Shown here piece by piece: positions 1-4,804 of a stretch of 5,756 nt of DNA (position 1 is its first letter; every line of letters starts with the position of its first letter). The notes under the pieces were generated by a model. The model worked only from the letters and a program-made list of their open reading frames with translations. It made no database searches and was not told the DNA's origin. A program made the position numbers and the translations under genes. Location of the stretch: NCBI GenBank assembly GCA_903930505.1, contig CAIYYQ010000377.1, positions 1 to 5,756 of the forward strand. The letters are read 5' to 3'. This DNA is from Methanobacteriota archaeon. Its GTDB lineage: Archaea > Thermoplasmatota > E2 > DHVEG-1.

Positions 1-1767
1 CGCCCAGATCGCGTATTCTACATGGTCCCCAGCGACCATAAACTAGGAAAAAAACAAAAAAAATTTGATAACAACATAGGCAAAAAAATCTACGAGGTAA
101 TCACACACTACCTCATCGAAGAAAAACCACCGCTTATCATCCAAGATGGAATCCAGGGAGAATCCGATTATGAAGTAGGCTTACGCACCATTGTAAGTAT
201 CAGAAACCCTCATACCGCGTATATTGCATGGATGGGAAAAATGATGGTTTTCCCACCAAAAAAACAGATGAATATTGATTGTTTAAATTATATCATCCAA
301 GAGAAACTACCCACGAGTTACACAAAGGAACTACAGGATCTTTGGTCAGAATACGACCCAAATATCCCTCTCACCATTTACGATTTCACGGAGATGAAAA
401 AAAATATTCGACGGGTTCTCAATCTTCATGTCGACTACTTTGGCTCAGCATTCAAAAAACCTAATCTCACGATGGTATGGAATAAAGCAGAAGCAGAAGG
501 GTCAATCTCATATCATGCGGGTTGTACCAGTAACCGAGTCCTAAAAGGATTGAGTGGAACAGGAAAAACAACACTTACCGTAGGCCCCAATTTAGAACAA
601 GATGATGCATGTGTCGGAAAACCAATACAGAATAAAAATGGTAAAATCACTGCGGTACATCTCATTGGACTTGAGGCAGCAAGTTTTGCGAAATCCGAGG
701 GAATAACCCATACAAGTCCTGAGTACCCTGGATTGATGAAATCCCGGGAACAAAATACTGATGGTACACGACCGATTGTTCTAGGGATGAACATCGACTG
801 TGAAGGAGTACGATATGTAAAAAAAGAAATCAATGAGTACATTGTAAACACCCCTGAAATAAACCCTGGTGAAAAAGCAGGTTCTCTGCAATGTACCAGT
901 TACCAGAAAAGTGGGACGACCAACGGGCGATTCATCTTTTTGTTTAGCGAGTTGAACCCACACTGGGGTCATACCAAAAAAAAGTTTATTGAAACAGAAG
1001 CGTTGAGTTATAAAAAATTTGATATCCTTGAACCAATCTTTCGCGTAATAGACCCGAAAATGGCGGTAGCGTTAGATAGTTCTTGTGAAAGCATTATTAC
1101 TTCTGCGATTGCTGCACAAAAAGCTGGGACACGGGTTCGCTCGTATGCTGCCACTGATTTCATGGCACGTGAACAATCACAGCAAGCACTCATGAAACTT
1201 AAGATGTATACGGATCTTGGGCTTGATCTCAAAGAAAAACTCGTGTTTTTTATCTCAAACGCAGGTTATGTCGGAGAATACGACCTTGAAGGCAAACAAC
1301 GCAGAAAACAAGATGAATCAGGAAATTTCGTACCAAAACAAAACCTTGAGACAAATGAAATATCACGCAACGAAATCGGCGAAATAGTCTATAAAGGTCT
1401 AGGAGAAAAAATAACAGTTGCAGATTCCAAAAAACTCATTGATCTAGTGGAACATAAAAAAATCAGGCACTGGATCAAACACCCAGTTTTTGGATATTTG
1501 ATCCCTCAACCTAGCGAGTTAGAACATGAATTTGGAATGAAGAATTTCGGGAAACGATACAACCCTCTTAACTACTATACAGCAAAAGAATACCTTGCAT
1601 TCATAGAACGAGACATCAGAGAACGCACACAGTTCCTTGAAGAATTATTCAAAGGACAAGACGGAGAAAACCAATTACAAGAAGTAATATACCTTTGGAG
1701 TAGCTTTACGCTTCCGTCTGAACATGAAATTAAAGAATTTTATCGCAAATACTACGATTCTGACTAA
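1..1767 (+). CDS. pckA: Divergent ATP-dependent phosphoenolpyruvate carboxykinase-family protein, 5' end outside window
   Basis: Family reaction: oxaloacetate + ATP to PEP + CO2 + ADP, a cytosolic step of gluconeogenesis or its anaplerotic reverse. Residues below count from the ATG at 22. The P-loop GLSGTGKTT (176-184, K182) is the PEPCK signature, followed by a kinase-2-like DD (194-195). Compared from memory with E. coli PckA, YFGSAFKK (139-146) matches WYGGEMKK and H165 (YHAGCTS) matches H232. The K146-H165 spacing of 19 equals that of the Mn ligands K213 and H232. R55 in EVGLRTIVS matches the substrate-binding R65 region, and the stretch after it (WMGKMMVFPP) matches the enzyme's NMFIRP block. 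The frame is open from base 1 (RPDRVFY before the ATG), and E. coli PckA has residues upstream of this point, so the ATG at 22 is probably internal. With 581+ residues it exceeds the usual ~530-540 aa; the region after the P-loop is very divergent. Family assignment is fairly safe; substrate and direction are inferred. Confidence 0.78.
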   Translation, partial: RPDRVFYMVPSDHKLGKKQKKFDNNIGKKIYEVITHYLIEEKPPLIIQDGIQGESDYEVGLRTIVSIRNPHTAYIAWMGKMMVFPPKKQMNIDCLNYIIQEKLPTSYTKELQDLWSEYDPNIPLTIYDFTEMKKNIRRVLNLHVDYFGSAFKKPNLTMVWNKAEAEGSISYHAGCTSNRVLKGLSGTGKTTLTVGPNLEQDDACVGKPIQNKNGKITAVHLIGLEAASFAKSEGITHTSPEYPGLMKSREQNTDGTRPIVLGMNIDCEGVRYVKKEINEYIVNTPEINPGEKAGSLQCTSYQKSGTTNGRFIFLFSELNPHWGHTKKKFIETEALSYKKFDILEPIFRVIDPKMAVALDSSCESIITSAIAAQKAGTRVRSYAATDFMAREQSQQALMKLKMYTDLGLDLKEKLVFFISNAGYVGEYDLEGKQRRKQDESGNFVPKQNLETNEISRNEIGEIVYKGLGEKITVADSKKLIDLVEHKKIRHWIKHPVFGYLIPQPSELEHEFGMKNFGKRYNPLNYYTAKEYLAFIERDIRERTQFLEELFKGQDGENQLQEVIYLWSSFTLPSEHEIKEFYRKYYDSD

Positions 1768-1871
1768 ATATCAACAACAAATAATCAAGGAATCATGATG
1801 TGAATCTGAGGGGGGTTCATAAGGAGAAAAATAGAGCATTAATCACAAATCAATGATGAATGTACAGAAGT

Positions 1872-1900
1872 CAATAGTGTATTGTTAATTGATTATTTTT
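1872..1900 (+). terminator. Possible weak terminator after the carboxykinase gene
   Basis: A small hairpin, CAATA-GTG-TATTG (1872-1884), is followed by AT-rich sequence and a T5 run at 1896-1900. Archaeal termination mostly depends on T-runs. The site lies 105 nt past the stop codon and ahead of the next promoter, so it is plausible but weak. The rest of the 1768-1957 spacer shows no gene. Confidence 0.25.
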
Positions 1901-1920
1901 CCATTTTGGCATAACTAACA

Positions 1921-1934
1921 GAAAAACTTATTAA
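1921..1934 (+). promoter_or_regulatory. BRE/TATA promoter of the wHTH-MNT/HEPN operon
   Basis: A purine-rich BRE-like GAAAAA (1921-1926) abuts a TATA-like CTTATTAA (1927-1934). The box lies 24-31 nt before the GTG at 1958, the usual TATA-to-start-site distance in archaea. No Shine-Dalgarno sequence precedes the GTG, so the transcript is probably leaderless or nearly so. Confidence 0.55.
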
Positions 1935-1952
1935 CTAATTAGTTAATATGTT
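1925..1952. promoter_or_regulatory. 28-bp near-perfect palindrome, probable operator of the wHTH gene
   Basis: The core TATTAACTAATTAGTTAATA (1929-1948) is a perfect 20-bp palindrome. Symmetry continues to 1925 and 1952 with one mismatched pair (1928/1949). It covers the TATA-like box and ends 5 bp before the GTG of a gene encoding a winged-helix protein. A dimeric regulator bound here would block TBP/TFB or polymerase, so autorepression is the natural inference. All bases of the core are A/T except one C and one G. Confidence 0.6.
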
Positions 1953-1957
1953 AATAC

Positions 1958-2647
1958 GTGGTAGAAATGGAAATATTCAATTCCTCTGAAAAACGAATCA
2001 TAGAAATACTTCTCACCGGTGATAAAACATTACCAGAAATTTCTATGACTCTTGGGATCAGTAAACCAGGAACATCGAAATACCTTAAGAAACTAGAAGA
2101 ACGTCGTATTCTAAGAGGGACCTATGAAAAAAATGTCGATGGAAGAACGATACGATACCAGCTCCAACCATTTCAGATAGTTTTCTCGATAAATCCTCAA
2201 TTAAAAACAGTCCTTAGTTTCAATGCAGATGATACACTTGATCAGGAATTTTTCTTGCTTGGGTCTATTCCACAAAAAGAATTTCGAAATGAGGTAAAAG
2301 AATACCTGGAAAAATTGATAACGACAAGTATTCCGCGATATACTGTTATTTTATTTGGTTCTGTGGCACAAGGGTCTGCTCACCGCAAAAGTGACATTGA
2401 TGTACTTCTGGTAAAGGAGTCCTGGGCTAAAGCAGAAAAAAATAGTATATTAGGGCTTTTCGCAGGGGCCGCTGTCAATACGGCGCATCAGATAAAACCA
2501 CTATTTCTTGGATATGCAGATTTTAAACGAATGGACTTGACCTTGAAAAAAGAAATAAAAGACCACGGTATTATCATTTTTGAAAAAGGTAGCCCATGGG
2601 AAGCGATTCATCAAGAACTCCGAAGGTACAAGAGTATTATAATCTAA
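1958..2647 (+). CDS. Winged-helix DNA-binding domain fused to a minimal nucleotidyltransferase (MNT)
   Basis: 229 aa, with two domains visible. Residues ~8-70 form an ArsR/MarR-like winged helix: helix-turn-helix LPEISMTLGISKPGTSKYLKKL, then a wing around GTYEKNVDGRTIRYQL. Residues ~105-215 form a Pol-beta-type nucleotidyltransferase: the motif LFGSVAQGSAHRKSDID gives G134-S135 and the metal-binding pair D146/D148. No obvious third carboxylate appears in the following strand (IKPLFLG), as in many minimal NTases. In HEPN-MNT modules the NTase partner neutralises or AMPylates the HEPN protein; here the wHTH suggests it also autoregulates through the palindrome at 1925-1952. The GTG start at 1958 fits the TATA spacing; the ATG at 1967 (Met4) is an alternative. 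The last 52 nt overlap the HEPN gene. Domain calls are strong; the module's biological role is inferred. Confidence 0.85.
   Translation: MVEMEIFNSSEKRIIEILLTGDKTLPEISMTLGISKPGTSKYLKKLEERRILRGTYEKNVDGRTIRYQLQPFQIVFSINPQLKTVLSFNADDTLDQEFFLLGSIPQKEFRNEVKEYLEKLITTSIPRYTVILFGSVAQGSAHRKSDIDVLLVKESWAKAEKNSILGLFAGAAVNTAHQIKPLFLGYADFKRMDLTLKKEIKDHGIIIFEKGSPWEAIHQELRRYKSIII
2586..2590 (+). promoter_or_regulatory. Shine-Dalgarno-like AAGGT for the HEPN gene, inside the upstream gene
   Basis: AAGGT sits 5 nt before the ATG at 2596, within the coding region of the MNT gene. It supports the long-overlap start and suggests translational coupling of the two genes. Confidence 0.5.
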
Positions 2648-2982
2648 GTTGTAATTATTTAGAATCTGCTAAGATTAGCCTAAAAAATGAGCTTTTTGAG
2701 CCAGCGATGTTTACCGCGATCCATGCCTTAGAACTTGCTCTTAAAGCTGCTCTTCTGACAAAAACTGCTGATGCATGGAAAACACATAATATCGGTGGAC
2801 AGTTCGGAAAATATTTTAGAAAAGAAATAGGGGATGAAAACTGTCGTAGGATAAACATGATCCTTTCAAAATACAACCTCCCACGATATCCAAGTGAAGC
2901 AGCACTTGATCATGAAGACGTTGAAAAAGATATTGAATTTATTGAAGATCTTATTGAACATCATATCGCTTGTTTGTTGTAG
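2596..2982 (+). CDS. HEPN-domain protein, partner of the MNT gene
   Basis: 128 aa, almost wholly alpha-helical, the usual size for a single HEPN domain. The N-terminal part (YYNLSCNYLESAKISL, then PAMFTAIHALELALKAAL at ~37-53) matches the first two HEPN helices with their conserved A/L/K face. H64 (AWKTHN) and R97-Y98-P99 (NLPRYPSE) are typical of the HEPN group that keeps an R/K-Y-P turn. The RX4-6H motif of HEPN ribonuclease toxins is absent: no arginine has a histidine 5-7 residues downstream. The gene starts 52 nt inside the MNT gene in another frame, with AAGGT ahead of it, so the two are co-transcribed and probably coupled. It could be a non-nuclease HEPN that cooperates with the NTase in binding a nucleotide substrate, or a toxin with a diverged site. 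No frameshift is needed to explain the overlap. Confidence 0.8.
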   Translation: MGSDSSRTPKVQEYYNLSCNYLESAKISLKNELFEPAMFTAIHALELALKAALLTKTADAWKTHNIGGQFGKYFRKEIGDENCRRINMILSKYNLPRYPSEAALDHEDVEKDIEFIEDLIEHHIACLL

Positions 2983-3018
2983 GCATAACGATCCATGGTT
3001 TGATTGGCATCTAGAATT

Positions 3019-3115
3019 ATGATTATAGGCAATATTGTCATCTCTGAATCATGATTGGAGTATTTTTTCAATTCTACAGGAGAAAAAACAAAGAATAATC
3101 ATGTGTTTATGATTA
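3019..3115. repeat. Cluster of ATGATT/AATCAT half-sites in the 2983-3257 spacer
   Basis: ATGATT occurs at 3019-3024 and AATCAT/ATGATT at 3047-3056, where AATCATGATT is a perfect 10-bp palindrome. TAATCAT (3096-3102) and ATGATTA (3109-3115) form a 7-bp inverted repeat with a 6-nt spacer. Five copies in about 100 bp is more than expected even in AT-rich DNA. It may be a regulator binding region between the HEPN operon and the flavodoxin gene, or chance. I see no gene in the rest of this 275-bp spacer. Confidence 0.3.
3062..3068 (+). terminator. T-run, possible termination point of the HEPN operon
   Basis: A T6 run (3063-3068) lies about 80 nt after the HEPN stop in the gene-free spacer. No strong hairpin precedes it; archaeal polymerases can stop on T-runs alone. 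Confidence 0.3.
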
Positions 3116-3218
3116 CAAAATATGTATGTGTTGCTGTCAGGAAATCTATTGTTAATCAGCTTCCCTCGAAACAATTCCCTTAGAGGATGTTTTGACAAGG
3201 TAAAATCTTACTATTAAC

Positions 3219-3228
3219 CTTTTAATAT
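3219..3228 (+). promoter_or_regulatory. TATA box of the flavodoxin gene
   Basis: CTTTTAATAT lies 30-39 nt before the ATG at 3258, giving a predicted 5' leader of roughly 5-12 nt. GGTGA (3249-3253) sits 4 nt before the ATG as the likely ribosome-binding site. Confidence 0.5.
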
Positions 3229-3257
3229 GAGAACCTACATCTCCTTTCGGTGAACCT

Positions 3258-3686
3258 ATGAAGTATATCATTATTTATTGGTCAAGATATGGGAATGGAA
3301 AAAAACTTGTTGAATACCTAGCTAGAAAACTCAAGGAAAAAGCAGGAGAGGCGCAGATCTTCAAAACTGACGAAGCAGACCCCACCACCATGCCACAGGC
3401 AGACGCCTATGTATTTTCCGCTGCAACGGAGGCATTTAGCATCCAAAGGGACATGAAGGCGTTCATGAAGAAGCTTAAGGGAATGGAAGGAAAAAAATAT
3501 GGTATTATCAACACCTACGGAATGAAGAAGTCCCGTCTTGATAAGATGGAAAAACTCCTTTCTAAGAAGAAGATGATAAAGGTGGCGGGTGTAGAATTTC
3601 ACGTTGAAGGAGATGGTGTTCAAACCGGAAACGGCCTTATGACGGGCTGGGAAGTAAAACTCGATGAGTTCGCAGGAAAGCTATAA
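3258..3686 (+). CDS. Short-chain flavodoxin-like protein
   Basis: 142 aa, the size of a short-chain flavodoxin; a soluble one-/two-electron carrier binding FMN. The N-terminus is beta1 (MKYIIIYWS) followed directly by the phosphate-binding loop S9-R10-Y11-G12-N13-G14-K15. This occupies the place of the classic T/S-x-T-G-N-T, with GNG replacing GNT. AYVFSAATEAFSIQRDMKAF (~51-70) is the beta3 strand plus the loop expected to touch the isoalloxazine ring, and KKYGIINTYG (~79-88) is beta4. The C-terminus contains a GxGxQxGxGL-type stretch around VEGDGVQTGNGLMTGW. The protein is lysine-rich. It stands alone with its own promoter and terminator, so the redox partner cannot be read from context. GGTGA four nucleotides upstream fixes the start. 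Fold is likely; cofactor binding and partner are inferred. Confidence 0.78.
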   Translation: MKYIIIYWSRYGNGKKLVEYLARKLKEKAGEAQIFKTDEADPTTMPQADAYVFSAATEAFSIQRDMKAFMKKLKGMEGKKYGIINTYGMKKSRLDKMEKLLSKKKMIKVAGVEFHVEGDGVQTGNGLMTGWEVKLDEFAGKL

Positions 3687-3691
3687 ACTAT

Positions 3692-3731
3692 AGTAACTCA
3701 ATCCAAAGTTACTTCTCTTTCTTTTTATTCC
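3692..3731 (+). terminator. Hairpin plus T-rich tract after the flavodoxin gene
   Basis: AGTAACT (3692-3698) and AGTTACT (3707-3713) form a 7-bp stem with an 8-nt loop, 5 nt past the stop. A pyrimidine tract with T-runs follows directly (3714-3731). Position and form suit transcription termination. Confidence 0.6.
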
Positions 3732-3768
3732 ATTTCCTCGTTAAATACTAATTTATGGCTAACCAAGG

Positions 3769-3777
3769 TTTTATATT
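3769..3777 (+). promoter_or_regulatory. Probable TATA box of the 116-aa gene
   Basis: TTTTATATT is preceded by purine-containing AACCAAGG as a possible BRE. It would place the start of transcription near 3797-3802, within the imperfect palindrome at 3793-3810, leaving a ~35-nt leader that includes the GAGGG Shine-Dalgarno. Confidence 0.45.
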
Positions 3778-3792
3778 GTCATTATTTCTACC

Positions 3793-3810
3793 ATGAACAT
3801 TAATATTCAT
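3793..3810. promoter_or_regulatory. Imperfect 18-bp palindrome at the predicted transcription start
   Basis: ATGAACATTAATATTCAT is symmetric except for one pair (C3798/A3805). It falls about 20-40 bp downstream of the TATA box, where a bound repressor could block initiation. The sequence is AT-rich, so chance is possible. Confidence 0.3.
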
Positions 3811-3835
3811 TTTTTTATGTTAATGAGGGCTAATA

Positions 3836-4186
3836 ATGAAATGTGAACCATTGAGAAACAAAAAAGAAAAAATGAAAAAAGATATTCTTGCATCAAAAGA
3901 CTATAGTAATAAAGAGAGAAACGAGTTATATTTAGGTTTTGAAAAAGGCGTTGATGATTCTTTTGATGTATTTGCCTCTTTTTTTGATGTATATAAACGA
4001 TATAAAAATGATTTGAAATTACTCATGAACGAACAGAACCATGTATGGTCAAAATGGGTTCAATATTACGAAGCTCAAACAGATATAAAAACCTCAAATT
4101 ACCTTAGTAGATACAACGACTGGCTTTTTGATTACATTTTTTATGATGTAAACAACACAAAACCTGATGATTTTTTGAGTTTGTAA
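3836..4186 (+). CDS. Hypothetical 116-aa protein, unrecognised
   Basis: I do not recognise a family. The first ~30 residues are strongly basic (KCEPLRNKKEKMKKDILASK). The rest is predicted helical and unusually rich in Tyr, Phe, Trp and Asp, with a short internal echo FDVFASFFDVYKRY (~43-56) and aromatic pairs WSKW and NDWLFDYIFYDV. No transmembrane segment or signal peptide is evident, and the single cysteine is C3. GAGGG (3825-3829) lies 6 nt before the ATG and supports this start over the internal ATG at 3872. Promoter, Shine-Dalgarno and continuous frame argue for a real gene. The GC content is visibly lower than in the carboxykinase gene, which could mean recent acquisition. A distant likeness to the aromatic, helical PhaE-type subunits crossed my mind but is not supportable. 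Confidence 0.6.
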   Translation: MKCEPLRNKKEKMKKDILASKDYSNKERNELYLGFEKGVDDSFDVFASFFDVYKRYKNDLKLLMNEQNHVWSKWVQYYEAQTDIKTSNYLSRYNDWLFDYIFYDVNNTKPDDFLSL

Positions 4187-4215
4187 AAATAATCTAACTT
4201 GGTTAATAGGAACAA

Positions 4216-4224
4216 TTTTTAAAT
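4216..4224 (+). promoter_or_regulatory. TATA box of the zinc-finger gene (leaderless)
   Basis: TTTTTAAAT is centred about 27 nt before the ATG at 4247, with GGAACAA as a possible BRE just upstream. No Shine-Dalgarno precedes the ATG. Transcription would begin at or next to the start codon. Confidence 0.55.
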
Positions 4225-4246
4225 GAAAACTTGTTTATGTTAGCGT

Positions 4247-4429
4247 ATGCCTCATGTGAGAAATTTTCATTATCGATCGGTTAAATGTCCACTGTGTCAA
4301 AAGATAATTGAAACAAAAGACGAAAAATGGTTTTGTAGTAAAAAATGTGAAGATGAATGGAAAATACTAAACGGGGATTTAAAGAAAAGTACTAATGAAA
4401 AAGTAAAAGGAAGAGACACGAGTAGCTAA
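4247..4429 (+). CDS. Small four-cysteine zinc-finger protein (60 aa)
   Basis: C14-P-L-C17 and C30-S-K-K-C34 form a CxxC-x12-CxxxC zinc site. The second half, WFCSKKCEDEWKIL, is a treble-clef-like turn followed by a helix. This is the pattern of YacG/YHS/MYM-type mini zinc fingers, where FCSxxC begins the helix; it is only a fold resemblance. The last ~18 residues are lysine-rich and likely disordered, consistent with nucleic-acid or protein contact. The ATG at 4247 is fixed by the TATA spacing. It is the last plus-strand gene before the convergent rRNA operon. Zinc binding is a good inference; partner and role are unknown. Confidence 0.7.
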   Translation: MPHVRNFHYRSVKCPLCQKIIETKDEKWFCSKKCEDEWKILNGDLKKSTNEKVKGRDTSS

Positions 4430-4446
4430 TTATTATTTCTATTGTT

Positions 4447-4474
4447 AAAAAAAATGAGTATTGTTACTTTTTTT
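4447..4474. terminator. Opposed T-tracts between the zinc-finger gene and the rRNA genes
   Basis: An A8 run (4447-4454) gives a T8 tract on the minus strand. A T7 run (4468-4474) serves the plus strand about 40 nt after the zinc-finger stop. Together they can stop transcription from both sides of this convergent junction. Confidence 0.45.
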
Positions 4475-4505
4475 CTTAGGACATTCTAATCATATCTAAC
4501 AACAG

Positions 4506-4512
4506 AAAAAAA
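4506..4512 (-). terminator. T7 tract just downstream of 5S rRNA
   Basis: Seven A on the plus strand read as T7 on the minus strand, about 15 nt past the 3' end of helix I of 5S rRNA. This is the expected place for rRNA operon termination; the T8 at 4447-4454 would be a back-up. Confidence 0.6.
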
Positions 4513-4526
4513 TAGGAAAGTTGTAA

Positions 4527-4764
4527 TGGTGGCTTGACAGCGTACCAAGCCCCCTTAGATTTCAAGCAGCTGAGCTTACCCCATAAGGTTCCCGAAGGAA
4601 CCAAACAGGGCTCTCAACCTAGTCTAAAGGTTCCTGCCCTCTTGCGAGGGTAATGTTCCCATGGACTCGCGTACCATAGTACCAAAGATTACGCAGGTGA
4701 GCTTTACTGCCGGGTTCGAGATGAGACCGGGTGTTTCCCCACCGCTTTGACCGTCAAACCACCA
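4527..4764 (-). rRNA. rrf: 5S ribosomal RNA with a ~108-nt internal insertion
   Basis: Helix I is formed by 4764-4750 with 4541-4527 (GGUGGUUUGACGG against CUGUCAAGCCACC, about 14 bp with G-U pairs). Next come the archaeal CAAAGCGGUGGGGAAACACC block and helix II (GCGGUGGGG with CUCACCUGC). The conserved AUCUCGAACCCGG loop of helix III lies near 4722-4709. Helix V pairs GUAAU (4692-4688) with AUUAC (4654-4650), and helix IV pairs CUAUGG with CCAUGG around the ACGCGAG loop. Without the extra segment the RNA would be about 128 nt, normal for archaea. It follows 23S after a ~40-nt spacer, so it is co-transcribed. The insertion lies between the 3' strands of helices V and I. All core helices are intact, so the gene looks functional rather than decayed. 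Confidence 0.9.
4542..4649 (-). other. Expansion segment inside 5S rRNA
   Basis: About 108 nt not part of the 5S core. In RNA order there is first a hairpin CCCUC-GCAA-GAGGG (4650-4637, GNRA tetraloop; its first C is shared with helix V). Then a long interrupted arm: CCUUUAGA (4630-4623) with UCUAAGG (4559-4553), 7 bp and one bulged U; GUUGAG (4618-4613) with CUCAGC (4574-4569); CCC (4610-4608) with GGG (4581-4579); and GGUUCC-UUCG-GGAACC (4602-4587), a 6-bp stem on a UUCG tetraloop. GGAACCUU occurs twice (4634-4627, 4592-4585). An insertion of this size is known in Halococcus morrhuae 5S rRNA. Whether the segment stays in the mature RNA cannot be told from DNA. Confidence 0.85.
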
Positions 4765-4804
4765 ATTACTCTGAAATATGCATACACGTAACCTGTTTAA
4801 CGAT
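4765..4804 (-). other. 23S-5S transcribed spacer
   Basis: About 40 nt of AT-rich sequence between the estimated 23S 3' end and 5S helix I. No tRNA or other gene is present. The exact 23S end is uncertain by about 5-10 nt. Confidence 0.6.

Noticed and set aside
22..24. ATG at 22 as the true start of the carboxykinase gene
   Set aside because: The frame is open to base 1 with protein-like sequence, and the family has residues upstream of this point, so the start is outside the window.
513..1232. Three minus-strand frames of 63-112 aa opposite the carboxykinase gene
   Set aside because: They are antisense to conserved coding sequence including the P-loop, have no promoter or ribosome-binding site, and their composition is that of a complementary strand.
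1796..1859. Possible box C/D guide RNA (ATGATGA at 1853-1859, CTGA near 1806)
   Set aside because: The boxes are in the wrong order and spacing, and no D box follows the C box.
3135..3197. Possible structured RNA or pseudoknot (ATTGTT 3148-3153 with AACAAT 3170-3175; CCTC 3164-3167 with GAGG 3183-3186; TGTCA with TGACA)
   Set aside because: Stems are only 4-6 bp with long loops in AT-rich DNA, and the region lies upstream of the flavodoxin TATA box; not distinguishable from chance.
3318..3623. 101-aa minus-strand frame opposite the flavodoxin gene
   Set aside because: Shadow of the flavodoxin coding strand; no domain or start signal.
4570..4582. Kink-turn in the 5S expansion arm
   Set aside because: The tandem mismatches read A-G/A-G rather than the G-A/G-A sheared order needed, and the bulge is two rather than three nucleotides.
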